Shown piece after piece: positions 1 to 5,951 of a DNA stretch of 7,272 nt. The notes below the pieces were generated by a model, which was not told where the DNA came from, ran no database searches, and was given only the letters and a program-made list of their open reading frames with translations. The DNA is taken from assembly GCA_020024235.1 (NCBI GenBank), contig JAHHUA010000090.1:1-7272 (forward strand), in the 5' to 3' direction. The first letter of the stretch is position 1. Every line of letters begins with the position of its first letter. The stretch comes from Oscillospiraceae bacterium. GTDB taxonomy: Bacteria; Bacillota; Clostridia; Oscillospirales; Ruminococcaceae. The translations under genes and the position numbers were made by a program.

Positions 1-16
1 ATATTATATATCAAAA

Positions 17-65
17 GGTCAGTTGCTTTTTCGTTTTACTAAGAAAATCTGACCATTTGTTTTTT
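17..65 (+). terminator. Terminator-like hairpin just upstream of the response regulator
   Basis: GGTCAG at 17-22 pairs with CTGACC at 49-54, and an inner TTTTC (28-32) can pair with GAAAA (43-47). The stem is followed by ATTTG and six T residues (60-65). It lies only 17 nt before the ribosome binding site of the response regulator. It may end transcription of an unseen upstream gene or act as a leader attenuator for this operon. A TATTAT at 2-7 could be a -10 box whose -35 falls outside the window; if so, the hairpin would be in the leader. The sequence does not decide between these. Confidence 0.5.
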
Positions 66-95
66 ACTTTTAAACAGAAAGTAAGGCGAATAAAT

Positions 96-773
96 ATGGT
101 ACAAATTTTGATAATAGAAGATGATAAAGGTTTAAATCAAGGACTTTGCAAAGCTTTAAAAACAGATAACAGACAGATAATTTCCTGCAATAATCTTAAA
201 TCTGCCAGAGAACAATTACTTTGTCAAGTTCCCAATCTGATTTTGCTGGACCTTAACCTGCCTGACGGAAATGGGCTTGAACTATTGCAGGAGCTATGTA
301 CAAATTCCAATAAGCCCCCTGTTATTCTGCTGACAGCCAATGATACCGATGAAGATGTAGTAAACGGTTTGGAAAAAGGTGCCGATGATTACATAACAAA
401 ACCTTTTTCTCTGGCAGTTCTTCGTGCAAGAATAAATACCCAACTGCGTAAATCAGAAAATGAAAAAAACATTACTTCTGTAATTATAGGACCCTATTCC
501 TTTAATTTTTCGGCACAGCAATTTTTTGTAAATGACTTAAATATAGAGCTGAGTAAAACAGAACAAAAACTGCTGAAACTCTTAGTGGAAAATACAGGCT
601 GTACAATGGAACGAGCCACTCTTGTAGACCGTATTTGGACAGATGGTGCTGACTATGTGGATGAAAATGCTTTATCAGTAACAGTTAAGCGTCTGCGGGA
701 CAAGCTAAATGCCAAAGACTATATAAAAACAGTTTATGGCATAGGATATGTATGGATGAATAATTATGAATAA
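96..773 (+). CDS. OmpR/PhoB-family response regulator
   Basis: This is a cytoplasmic DNA-binding response regulator of 225 residues, a normal length for the family. The receiver domain fills about residues 1-115: acidic pocket E8-D9-D10, phospho-acceptor D52 in LILLDLNLPDG, conserved T80 in ILLTAND and K102 in the TKPF motif. The C-terminal winged helix fills about 130-225, with the family-typical stretch VTVKRLRDKL and the closing YGIGYVW. I chose ATG 96 because the protein then starts directly at the first receiver strand (MVQILIIEDD) and an AAGG lies 9 nt upstream. A longer frame starting at TTG 57 would begin inside the T-tract of the hairpin and adds 13 unconserved residues. The stop overlaps the kinase start by 8 nt, so the two are probably translationally coupled. 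OmpR-type regulators bind direct repeats spaced about 11 bp; such a repeat lies at 1705-1722, before the ABC genes. The specific signal is unknown. Confidence 0.93.
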   Translation: MVQILIIEDDKGLNQGLCKALKTDNRQIISCNNLKSAREQLLCQVPNLILLDLNLPDGNGLELLQELCTNSNKPPVILLTANDTDEDVVNGLEKGADDYITKPFSLAVLRARINTQLRKSENEKNITSVIIGPYSFNFSAQQFFVNDLNIELSKTEQKLLKLLVENTGCTMERATLVDRIWTDGADYVDENALSVTVKRLRDKLNAKDYIKTVYGIGYVWMNNYE

Positions 774-1665
774 TTGGGCTTTTATTTTCGGAGCAGTTTG
801 CCTTATTATTGCTGTTGTTGCTATTTTTATAAATTACAGAAAAACCCGCAAAACCTTAAATACACTGGATTCTATGATTACAGCGGCAATAAATGGTAAC
901 TTTAAAGAAACCACTTTTGATGAAAGTATGTTCTCTGCATTGGAAACCCGATTTTCTAATTATCTATCTGCGTCTTTGGTATCAGCACAAAATATAGAAA
1001 AAGAAAAAGACAGAATTAAAATGCTGATTGGTGATATTTCTCATCAAACTAAAACTCCTATTGCAAATTTGCTTTTATATACCGAACTTTTACAGGAGGA
1101 ACAGCTCCCTCCCGAAGTCATTGATTACACATTAACTATTCATGAACAGGCAGAAAAACTCAAGTTTCTTATTGATTCTTTGGTTAAACTATCCAGACTG
1201 GAAAACGGCATTATAACTCTGCACACAAAGCACAGCAAAATTTATCCTATACTTAACCAGGTAAAGCAGCAGTTTGCTCCTAAAGCTGCGGAAAAAGGTC
1301 TGACACTAATAGTAAATCCCACAGAGGCTACTGCCTGCTTTGACACCAAATGGACTTCCGAAGCTCTCTGTAATTTAGTGGATAATGCCATTAAATACAC
1401 CGATAAGGGCAAAATAACCATTTCTGTTATAGCTTATGAACTGTTTATCAGAATAGATGTGGCAGATACAGGCATTGGAATTTCAGAGGAAGAACAGGCA
1501 AAGATTTTCTCACGGTTTTACCGCTCAAATATGAATCCTTATGAAGAAGGTGTGGGAATTGGTTTATATCTTGCACGGGAAATTTTAAAAAATGAGAAAG
1601 GCTATATCAAAGTCAGTTCCCAAGTGGGAAAGGGTTCTGTATTTTCTGTATTTCTGCCTGTATAA
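766..1665 (+). CDS. Membrane sensor histidine kinase with minimal sensor
   Basis: This 299-residue kinase should phosphorylate the adjacent response regulator. One hydrophobic segment is visible at about residues 4-23, preceded by only three residues, so there is no room for an extracellular sensor domain. No HAMP domain is evident. The dimerisation/phosphoacceptor (HisKA) region has H93 in ISHQTKTP. The ATP-binding domain shows an N box around N203-N207 (NLVDNAIKYT), G1 box DTGIG at 234-238, an F-box region near 248-252 and G2 box GVGIGLYLA at 262-270. All key residues are present, so it looks active. It has a weak ribosome binding site and overlaps the regulator stop, consistent with coupled translation. 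Small kinases next to ABC exporters (BceS-type are the known example) often receive their signal from the transporter rather than binding a ligand. That role is inferred here, and the kinase differs from classical BceS in having one rather than two obvious membrane segments. Confidence 0.93.
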   Translation: MNNWAFIFGAVCLIIAVVAIFINYRKTRKTLNTLDSMITAAINGNFKETTFDESMFSALETRFSNYLSASLVSAQNIEKEKDRIKMLIGDISHQTKTPIANLLLYTELLQEEQLPPEVIDYTLTIHEQAEKLKFLIDSLVKLSRLENGIITLHTKHSKIYPILNQVKQQFAPKAAEKGLTLIVNPTEATACFDTKWTSEALCNLVDNAIKYTDKGKITISVIAYELFIRIDVADTGIGISEEEQAKIFSRFYRSNMNPYEEGVGIGLYLAREILKNEKGYIKVSSQVGKGSVFSVFLPV

Positions 1666-1704
1666 ACTCAATTCTTTCAAAACTGTAAGAATTTTATTGT
1701 CTAC

Positions 1705-1737
1705 GGAAAGATTGTGGAAAGAATTATATGATATTAT
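1705..1737 (+). promoter_or_regulatory. Candidate response-regulator box and promoter for the ABC genes
   Basis: GGAAAGA occurs at 1705-1711 and again at 1716-1722, exactly 11 bp apart, the spacing expected for tandem binding of OmpR/PhoB-family regulators. The surrounding 11-mers match at 8 of 11 positions. A TATTAT -10-like box follows at 1732-1737 (alternative TATGAT at 1727-1732), and no good -35 hexamer is present at the right distance. Such weak -35 regions covered by direct repeats are typical of promoters activated by this regulator family. The assignment is inference from pattern and position. Confidence 0.42.
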
Positions 1738-1783
1738 CTGTATGCAGAGAGAAAGAAATTTCCTCACTGCATACAGATTTTTT
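1736..1783 (+). terminator. Perfect 12-bp hairpin with T-tract between kinase and ABC ATPase
   Basis: ATCTGTATGCAG (1736-1747) is perfectly complementary to CTGCATACAGAT (1767-1778), and six T residues run from 1778 to 1783. This has the form of an intrinsic terminator or attenuator. The T-tract ends only three bases before the GGAGG of the ATPase gene. Read-through from the kinase would therefore be reduced. A transcript starting at the candidate promoter overlapping the 5' arm would lack most of that arm and escape. Whether it works as a terminator, attenuator or RBS-occluding structure is not determined by sequence. Confidence 0.72.
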
Positions 1784-1799
1784 AACGGAGGAAACTAAT

Positions 1800-2471
1800 A
1801 TGAGTATTTTACAGGTACAAAACCTTAAAAAAATTTACGGGCAAAATGAAACAGCCGTTCATGCTTTGGATGGTGTGGATTTAAGCGTAGAAAAAGGAGA
1901 ATTTGTAGCCATTGTTGGCACATCAGGTTCGGGAAAGTCAACACTTTTACATATGCTTGGAGGACTTGATCGTCCTACCTATGGCACTGTTACAGTGGAT
2001 GGAAAAGAACTTTCTGTTTTAAATGATGAGGAACTGACTATTTTCCGACGCCGAAAAATCGGATTTGTATTTCAAAATTATAATTTGGTACCTGTGCTTA
2101 ATGTAATGGAAAACATTATCTTGCCTATTCGTCTTGATGGCAAACAGGTAGATGAGGCTTATATTAAAGACATTATTCAGGTACTGGGGCTTGAAAAGAA
2201 GCTGCAAAATCTCCCAAACAACCTATCTGGTGGACAACAGCAGCGTGTAGCTATTGCCCGTGCATTGGCATCAAAACCTGCAATTATTCTGGCAGATGAA
2301 CCTACAGGAAATTTGGACAGCAAAACCAGTCAGGATGTATTAAGTTTACTTAAAGTAACAAGTCAGCGTTTTTCACAAACTATTGTAATGATAACTCACA
2401 ATGAAGAAATTGCCCAGCTTGCGGACAGAATTATCCGTATTGAAGATGGCCACATTGTAGTAAGGGGGTAA
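1800..2471 (+). CDS. ABC transporter ATP-binding protein (MacB/LolD type)
   Basis: This is the cytoplasmic ATPase subunit powering the adjacent permease. It has 223 residues, typical for the LolD/FtsE/MacB nucleotide-binding family. Visible motifs are Walker [10 protein letters not shown] at 40-48, the Q-loop at Q92 in [10 protein letters not shown], the signature LSGGQQQR at 142-149, Walker B ILADEP ending at 168 with catalytic E167, the D-loop NLD at 171-173 and the switch H200 in MITHNE. None is degenerate. ATG 1800 is chosen because GGAGGAA lies at 1787-1793, about 6 nt upstream, and because the protein then begins with the family-typical [14 protein letters not shown]. An upstream in-frame ATG at 1728 would translate through the hairpin and is rejected. 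The permease starts 4 nt after its stop. Expression probably depends on the regulatory junction upstream. Confidence 0.95.
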   Translation: MSILQVQNLKKIYGQNETAVHALDGVDLSVEKGEFVAIVGTSGSGKSTLLHMLGGLDRPTYGTVTVDGKELSVLNDEELTIFRRRKIGFVFQNYNLVPVLNVMENIILPIRLDGKQVDEAYIKDIIQVLGLEKKLQNLPNNLSGGQQQRVAIARALASKPAIILADEPTGNLDSKTSQDVLSLLKVTSQRFSQTIVMITHNEEIAQLADRIIRIEDGHIVVRG

Positions 2472-2475
2472 AAAA

Positions 2476-5145
2476 ATGCTGCGTGTTAACAACAAACCCT
2501 GTATTCGGGATTTGGCAAATAAGAGTTTTAAAGCTTCTAAAACCCGAAATATTATTGCTATAATGGCAATCGCTTTGACAACTATATTATTTACTGCCAT
2601 TTTCACTATAGGTCTGTCTATGAATGAGGCATTCCAGCAGTCTAACTTTCGTCAAGTGGGAGGTTTTTCCCATGGCGGATTTAAGTATCTGACTGAGGAA
2701 CAATTTCTTAAGCTGAGAGAAGATCCACTCATTAAGGAATGGGGTGTTGGGCGTATTCTTGGGTTTGCTTCAAATGAAGAACTGCGTAAAAACCATGTAG
2801 AAGTGCGCTATGAAAATCCCAATGATGCCCACTGGATGTATTTAGACCCCATTGAGGGCAGACTGCCAAAAGAGGGTACTAATGAAGCAGCTACAGATTT
2901 AGAGATTTTAAATCTTCTTGGTGTAGAGCCTAAAATCGGTGCAGAATTTACTGTTATGATAAATGTCTGCGGTAAACCCACTAAACAAACTTTTACACTT
3001 TGCGGTTGGTGGAATAAAGACCCCATTGTAGTAGCAAACCATATTGTAATTCCTGAAAGCAGAGTTAATTCGGTTTTAGATGAATTGGAAATATCTATTC
3101 CTACTGAGGAAAAATTGTATGGCAGCTGGGTTTTGAATGTTATGTTTAAATCCTCTCGCAATATTGAAAAAAATCTAAATACCATTTTGACTAACCACGG
3201 CTATCAAAGTGAAGACAATACAAAACCAAATTTCATATCATTCGGAGTAAACTGGGGTTACACAAATAGTCAGCTTTCTAAAAATGCTGATCCAATGACT
3301 GTTATAGCAGTTATTGTTCTGTTATTTTTAATTATTTTTACTGGGTATTTGATTATCTACAATGTATTTCAAATTTCTGTAGTAAATGATATTAAATATT
3401 ACGGACTGCTGAAAACTATAGGAACTACAGGAAAGCAAATTAAATCTATACTCCGTCGTCAGGCTCTTATGCTTTGTGCAGTAGGTATTCCCATAGGCTG
3501 TCTATTGGGATGGTTTATTGGAGCAAAGCTCAGTCCCATGATTATGAGCAGGTTAAATGGTCTTGTAGCAGATACTGTATCTGTTTCTCCTATGATTTTT
3601 TTAGGCTCCGGAGTATTTTCTATATTTACAGTATTACTATCCTGTGCAAAACCCGGACAAATGGCAGCGAAAATTTCTCCTGTGGAAGCAGTTCGCTGGA
3701 CAGAAGGCAGCAGCAATAAAAAGAAAGAAAAGAAGGGCAGTAATAATATTTCTGTACCAAAAATGGCTTGGGATAATCTTTGGCGCAGTAAAACCAAAAC
3801 AATTATAACCATTTTGAGTCTTACTTTAGCTGTGGTACTGCTACAAATGACAACTATATTTACAAACGGGTTTGACATGGATAAATATTTGCAGGACAAG
3901 GCAGTTTGTGATTTTATTTTAGCAGATGGAGGCTATTTTAATAACAATGTAACAAATTGGGGAAGCGGCAAGGGTGTACTGCCTGAAGAAGTCATTGCTG
4001 ACATAAATAAACATGGTGGTATTGCTGATGGTGGCAAAATCTATGGTCAATTAGATGTTATACAGCAGTTTGCCCCTGAAGAATGGGTACGCCAAATGAT
4101 GCTCCGCTATGGTAATTTAGAAGAAAATGTGAATTATCAGCTTTCAAATACAGATCACACCCCGGATGGCCGTGTCAGGTTTGGGGTGGATACCTATGGC
4201 ATGGAACCTTTTATTCTTGATAAACTCACTGTATTAGAAGGAGATTTATCCAAACTTTATGAACCTGACAGTCGTGCAATAGCAGCAGTGTATTTGGCTG
4301 ATGAATACGGAAAGGCTAAGGCAAATTCCCACTGGGCAAAAGTCGGAGATACTGTAACTCTTCGTGTACCCGAAAAATGGGAGTATTATGACCCACAAAC
4401 AGGAGAAGTTCATGAAAATCCTGAGGATTTCGGCGAACGGGGATATATGGCACGCCCCAGTGTTTACCATGACGAAACCTTTACCGTAGAAGCTTTGGTA
4501 CTTATACCTCACAACATAAGCTATCGCTATTCTGGGGCAGATCAATTTGTTATGAATGCTGAAACTTTCCGAGAAATTACAGGTAAATCCGATGTAATGC
4601 TTTATGCTTTTGACACTGAAGATAATGCCTTAAATGATATGGAAAAATTTTTACATGATTACACTGAAAAACAAAATCCCCGCTATGGTTATGAGAGCAA
4701 GCAAAGCTATGTAGATGAATTTGAAAGTTTCCGTTCCATGTTCCTTATTATTGGAGGTTTACTTTCCTTTATAGTGGGACTGGTTGGTATACTGAATTTT
4801 ATCAATGCCATTCTCACAAGTATACTTACCCGAAAAAGAGAATTTGCAATGCTTCAATCCATTGGCATGACAGGAAAACAACTGAAAATCATGCTGATTT
4901 TAGAAGGAATTTTATATGCTTTAGGTTCAGTGATATTTGTCATTATATTCTCATTGGTATGCGGGCCTATAATGGCTTCGGTACTTGAAAAAATGTTCTG
5001 GTTTTTCTCATATAAACCTACATTTGTACCTGTTTTGATAGTAGCACCCATATTTATAATTTTGGGCTGTTTAGTTCCTTTATTTGTATATCACAGAGTT
5101 TCAAAACAAACTATTGTAGAACGCTTGAGAGAAAGCGAATCATAA
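2476..5145 (+). CDS. FtsX/MacB-type ABC transporter permease, two-half protein
   Basis: This 889-residue membrane protein pairs with the upstream ATPase. It reads as two fused MacB-like halves. The first has a membrane segment at about 25-49, a large external domain at about 50-273, then segments near 274-300, 330-353 and 373-390. The second has a segment near 442-462, a second external domain at about 463-754, then segments near 755-784, 811-836 and 852-873. The cytoplasmic coupling regions of the two halves are recognisably homologous: YGLLKTIGTTGKQIK at 309-323 and FAMLQSIGMTGKQLK at 790-804. Eight segments in total suggest a mechanotransmission-type (FtsX superfamily) exporter rather than a ten-segment BceB protein. 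The start at ATG 2476 is preceded by AAGGGGG lying within the end of the ATPase gene. Likely roles are export of, or resistance to, a peptide or lipid-linked compound, possibly also signalling to the kinase. The substrate is unknown. Confidence 0.92.
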   Translation: MLRVNNKPCIRDLANKSFKASKTRNIIAIMAIALTTILFTAIFTIGLSMNEAFQQSNFRQVGGFSHGGFKYLTEEQFLKLREDPLIKEWGVGRILGFASNEELRKNHVEVRYENPNDAHWMYLDPIEGRLPKEGTNEAATDLEILNLLGVEPKIGAEFTVMINVCGKPTKQTFTLCGWWNKDPIVVANHIVIPESRVNSVLDELEISIPTEEKLYGSWVLNVMFKSSRNIEKNLNTILTNHGYQSEDNTKPNFISFGVNWGYTNSQLSKNADPMTVIAVIVLLFLIIFTGYLIIYNVFQISVVNDIKYYGLLKTIGTTGKQIKSILRRQALMLCAVGIPIGCLLGWFIGAKLSPMIMSRLNGLVADTVSVSPMIFLGSGVFSIFTVLLSCAKPGQMAAKISPVEAVRWTEGSSNKKKEKKGSNNISVPKMAWDNLWRSKTKTIITILSLTLAVVLLQMTTIFTNGFDMDKYLQDKAVCDFILADGGYFNNNVTNWGSGKGVLPEEVIADINKHGGIADGGKIYGQLDVIQQFAPEEWVRQMMLRYGNLEENVNYQLSNTDHTPDGRVRFGVDTYGMEPFILDKLTVLEGDLSKLYEPDSRAIAAVYLADEYGKAKANSHWAKVGDTVTLRVPEKWEYYDPQTGEVHENPEDFGERGYMARPSVYHDETFTVEALVLIPHNISYRYSGADQFVMNAETFREITGKSDVMLYAFDTEDNALNDMEKFLHDYTEKQNPRYGYESKQSYVDEFESFRSMFLIIGGLLSFIVGLVGILNFINAILTSILTRKREFAMLQSIGMTGKQLKIMLILEGILYALGSVIFVIIFSLVCGPIMASVLEKMFWFFSYKPTFVPVLIVAPIFIILGCLVPLFVYHRVSKQTIVERLRESES

Positions 5146-5157
5146 TATAACAAAATA

Positions 5158-5200
5158 AGCCGACAACAGAAATTAAATTTTTCCGTTGTCGGCTGTTTTT
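5158..5200 (+). terminator. Intrinsic terminator after the ABC permease
   Basis: AGCCGACAAC (5158-5167) pairs perfectly with GTTGTCGGCT (5185-5194), followed by G and five T residues (5196-5200). An inner GAAA/TTTC can lengthen the stem past one mismatch. It lies 12 nt after the permease stop and closes the signalling/transport operon, separating it from the riboswitch unit. Confidence 0.93.
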
Positions 5201-5264
5201 ATAATTTTCCTTAAATATCAGGAGGATATTTTTAAATTATCAAAAACGCTGATATATTAAAGTA

Positions 5265-5293
5265 TTGCGAAACATTGTAAAACTTGTTATAAT
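5265..5293 (+). promoter_or_regulatory. Sigma-A-type promoter of the yjdF riboswitch unit
   Basis: TTGCGA (5265-5270) is followed after 17 bp by a perfect TATAAT (5288-5293). The TG at 5285-5286 gives an extended -10 (TGTTATAAT). The predicted start near 5300 puts the whole riboswitch in the transcript. An AT-rich stem, ATAATG (5301-5306) with CATTAT (5317-5322), would sit at the very 5' end of the RNA. Confidence 0.72.
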
Positions 5294-5327
5294 ATGATAT
5301 ATAATGTGCCATAAGGCATTATTATAA

Positions 5328-5432
5328 ACCGCAAAGATAAAAACACAATGTGCTTATGCACCAGAGCCGGTAGGTATCCCGGCCGTCCTGTCTGTTTGAC
5401 AGGGTAAGTAACCTGCCCCTCCTGGTTGTCCC
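5328..5432 (+). ncRNA. yjdF-motif riboswitch (azaaromatic-compound riboswitch)
   Basis: The segment carries the sequence signature I recognise from the yjdF RNA motif: CGCAAAGATAA near 5330, GCCGGTAGGT at 5366-5375, CCCGGCCGTCC at 5378-5388, then a short hairpin, GGTAAGTAACCTGCCCCTCC at 5403-5422 and TGGTTGTCCC to 5432. Pairings visible in the sequence are ACCAG (5360-5364) with CTGGT (5422-5426), GCCGG (5366-5370) with CCGGC (5379-5383), and CCTGTC (5387-5392) with GACAGG (5398-5403). A loop contact is also possible: TAGGT (5371-5375) with ACCTG (5411-5415). It sits directly before a yjdF-family gene, the usual place. Established work on this class reports binding of diverse azaaromatic compounds and activation of yjdF expression. 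The exact 5' boundary is approximate. Confidence 0.93.
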
Positions 5433-5463
5433 TTCTTTGTTTATTACAATTATTTAAGGAGGG
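5417..5463 (+). promoter_or_regulatory. yjdF Shine-Dalgarno with two candidate anti-SD strands
   Basis: The ribosome binding site AAGGAGGG (5456-5463) is 6 nt before ATG 5470. CCCTCCT (5417-5423), inside the conserved core of the riboswitch, is perfectly complementary to AGGAGGG (5457-5463). CCCTTCTT (5430-5437), in the linker, can also pair with the whole AAGGAGGG with one G-U wobble. The riboswitch could thus control translation by exchanging these pairings when ligand is bound. No terminator-like T-tract is seen between aptamer and start codon, which also favours translational control. The mechanism is inferred from complementarity. Confidence 0.55.
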
Positions 5464-5469
5464 ATTGTC

Positions 5470-5885
5470 ATGGGCATGGTAACAGGCAATTTGACAGTAT
5501 TTTTTGAAAATCCGTTTTGGGTTGGCGTTTTTGAACGATATGAAAATGAAGAATTATCAGCAGCTAAAGTAATATTTGGTTCTTACCCTAGGGCTTTTGA
5601 AGTTTATGAGTTTATACTTAAAAATTATTTTAACTTAAAATTCAGTCCACCTGTATGGGCAATGATAAAACAGACTAAAAAAATCCTAAAAGAATTAAAC
5701 GGGATATTAAAAAACAACTGTCTGATAAGGGAATCGGCACCAAATCACAGCAAGCTTTAAAACTACAACACGACCAGTATAAACAGGAGTGTAAAACCAA
5801 AAGCCGTCAATATAAAGAAACTGAGTCCAAGCTGCAATTTAAATTAAAACAACAAAAGAAAAAACAAAAACACAAAGGCAAATAA
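5470..5885 (+). pseudogene. yjdF: YjdF family protein (DUF2992), frameshifted at an A7 run
   Basis: The N-terminal part (GNLTVFFENPFWVGVFERYE, then IFGSYPRAFEVYEF) is the YjdF/DUF2992 family pattern, and the gene follows a yjdF riboswitch. The frame opened at ATG 5470 stops at 5758-5760 after 96 residues, its tail being unlike the family. From the run of seven A residues at 5677-5683, the -1 frame continues to a TAA at 5883-5885. That frame encodes the expected NPKRIKRDIKKQL, KGIGTKSQQALKLQ and a lysine-rich tail ending KKKQKHKGK. Restoring an eighth A would give an intact protein of about 138 residues. Explanations are a real inactivating mutation, a sequencing error, or slippage of polymerase or ribosome on the A-run. 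The downstream half has no start codon or ribosome binding site of its own. The biochemical function of YjdF is not established; its riboswitch suggests a response to azaaromatic compounds. Confidence 0.85.
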
Positions 5886-5951
5886 AGCTTTTTATCATTT
5901 CTTCTGTAACCTATAAATACAGCAATTTTGACAACTGAGGCTTTATGTTAA

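Noticed and set aside
57..95. Longer response-regulator start at TTG 57
   Set aside because: It lies in the T-tract of a hairpin, lacks an SD and adds residues before the first conserved receiver strand.
1670..1693. AATTCTT/AAGAATT inverted repeat after the kinase stop
   Set aside because: It is a seven-pair stem of mostly A-T with no clean T-tract, expected by chance in this base composition. The later hairpin at 1736-1783 is far stronger.
1728..1799. Longer ABC ATPase start at ATG 1728
   Set aside because: The extension covers the perfect hairpin, while the strong GGAGG at 1787-1791 clearly serves ATG 1800.
2808..3899. Minus-strand and alternative-frame open frames inside the permease gene
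   Set aside because: They lack ribosome binding sites and family features and are mirrored by a clearly conserved protein on the + strand.
2476..5145. Calling the transporter a bacitracin exporter (BceAB)
   Set aside because: The gene order fits loosely, but the permease has two external domains and about eight segments in two homologous halves, not the BceB layout. No substrate can be assigned.
5213..5236. AGGAGG-like sequence and AAATATC/GATATTT hairpin after the permease terminator
   Set aside because: No start codon with an open frame follows the SD-like sequence, and the hairpin is AT-only. Probably chance or a remnant.
5670..5690. Classic two-tRNA -1 programmed frameshift (X_XXY_YYZ) in yjdF
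   Set aside because: In the zero frame the preceding base is T, so the P-site codon would re-pair poorly. Single-tRNA or transcriptional slippage on the A-run remains possible but unproven.
5886..5951. Terminator between the convergent yjdF and DUF4097 genes
   Set aside because: Only a five-pair CTGTA/TACAG stem (5904-5922) followed by CAATTTTG is seen, too weak to call.
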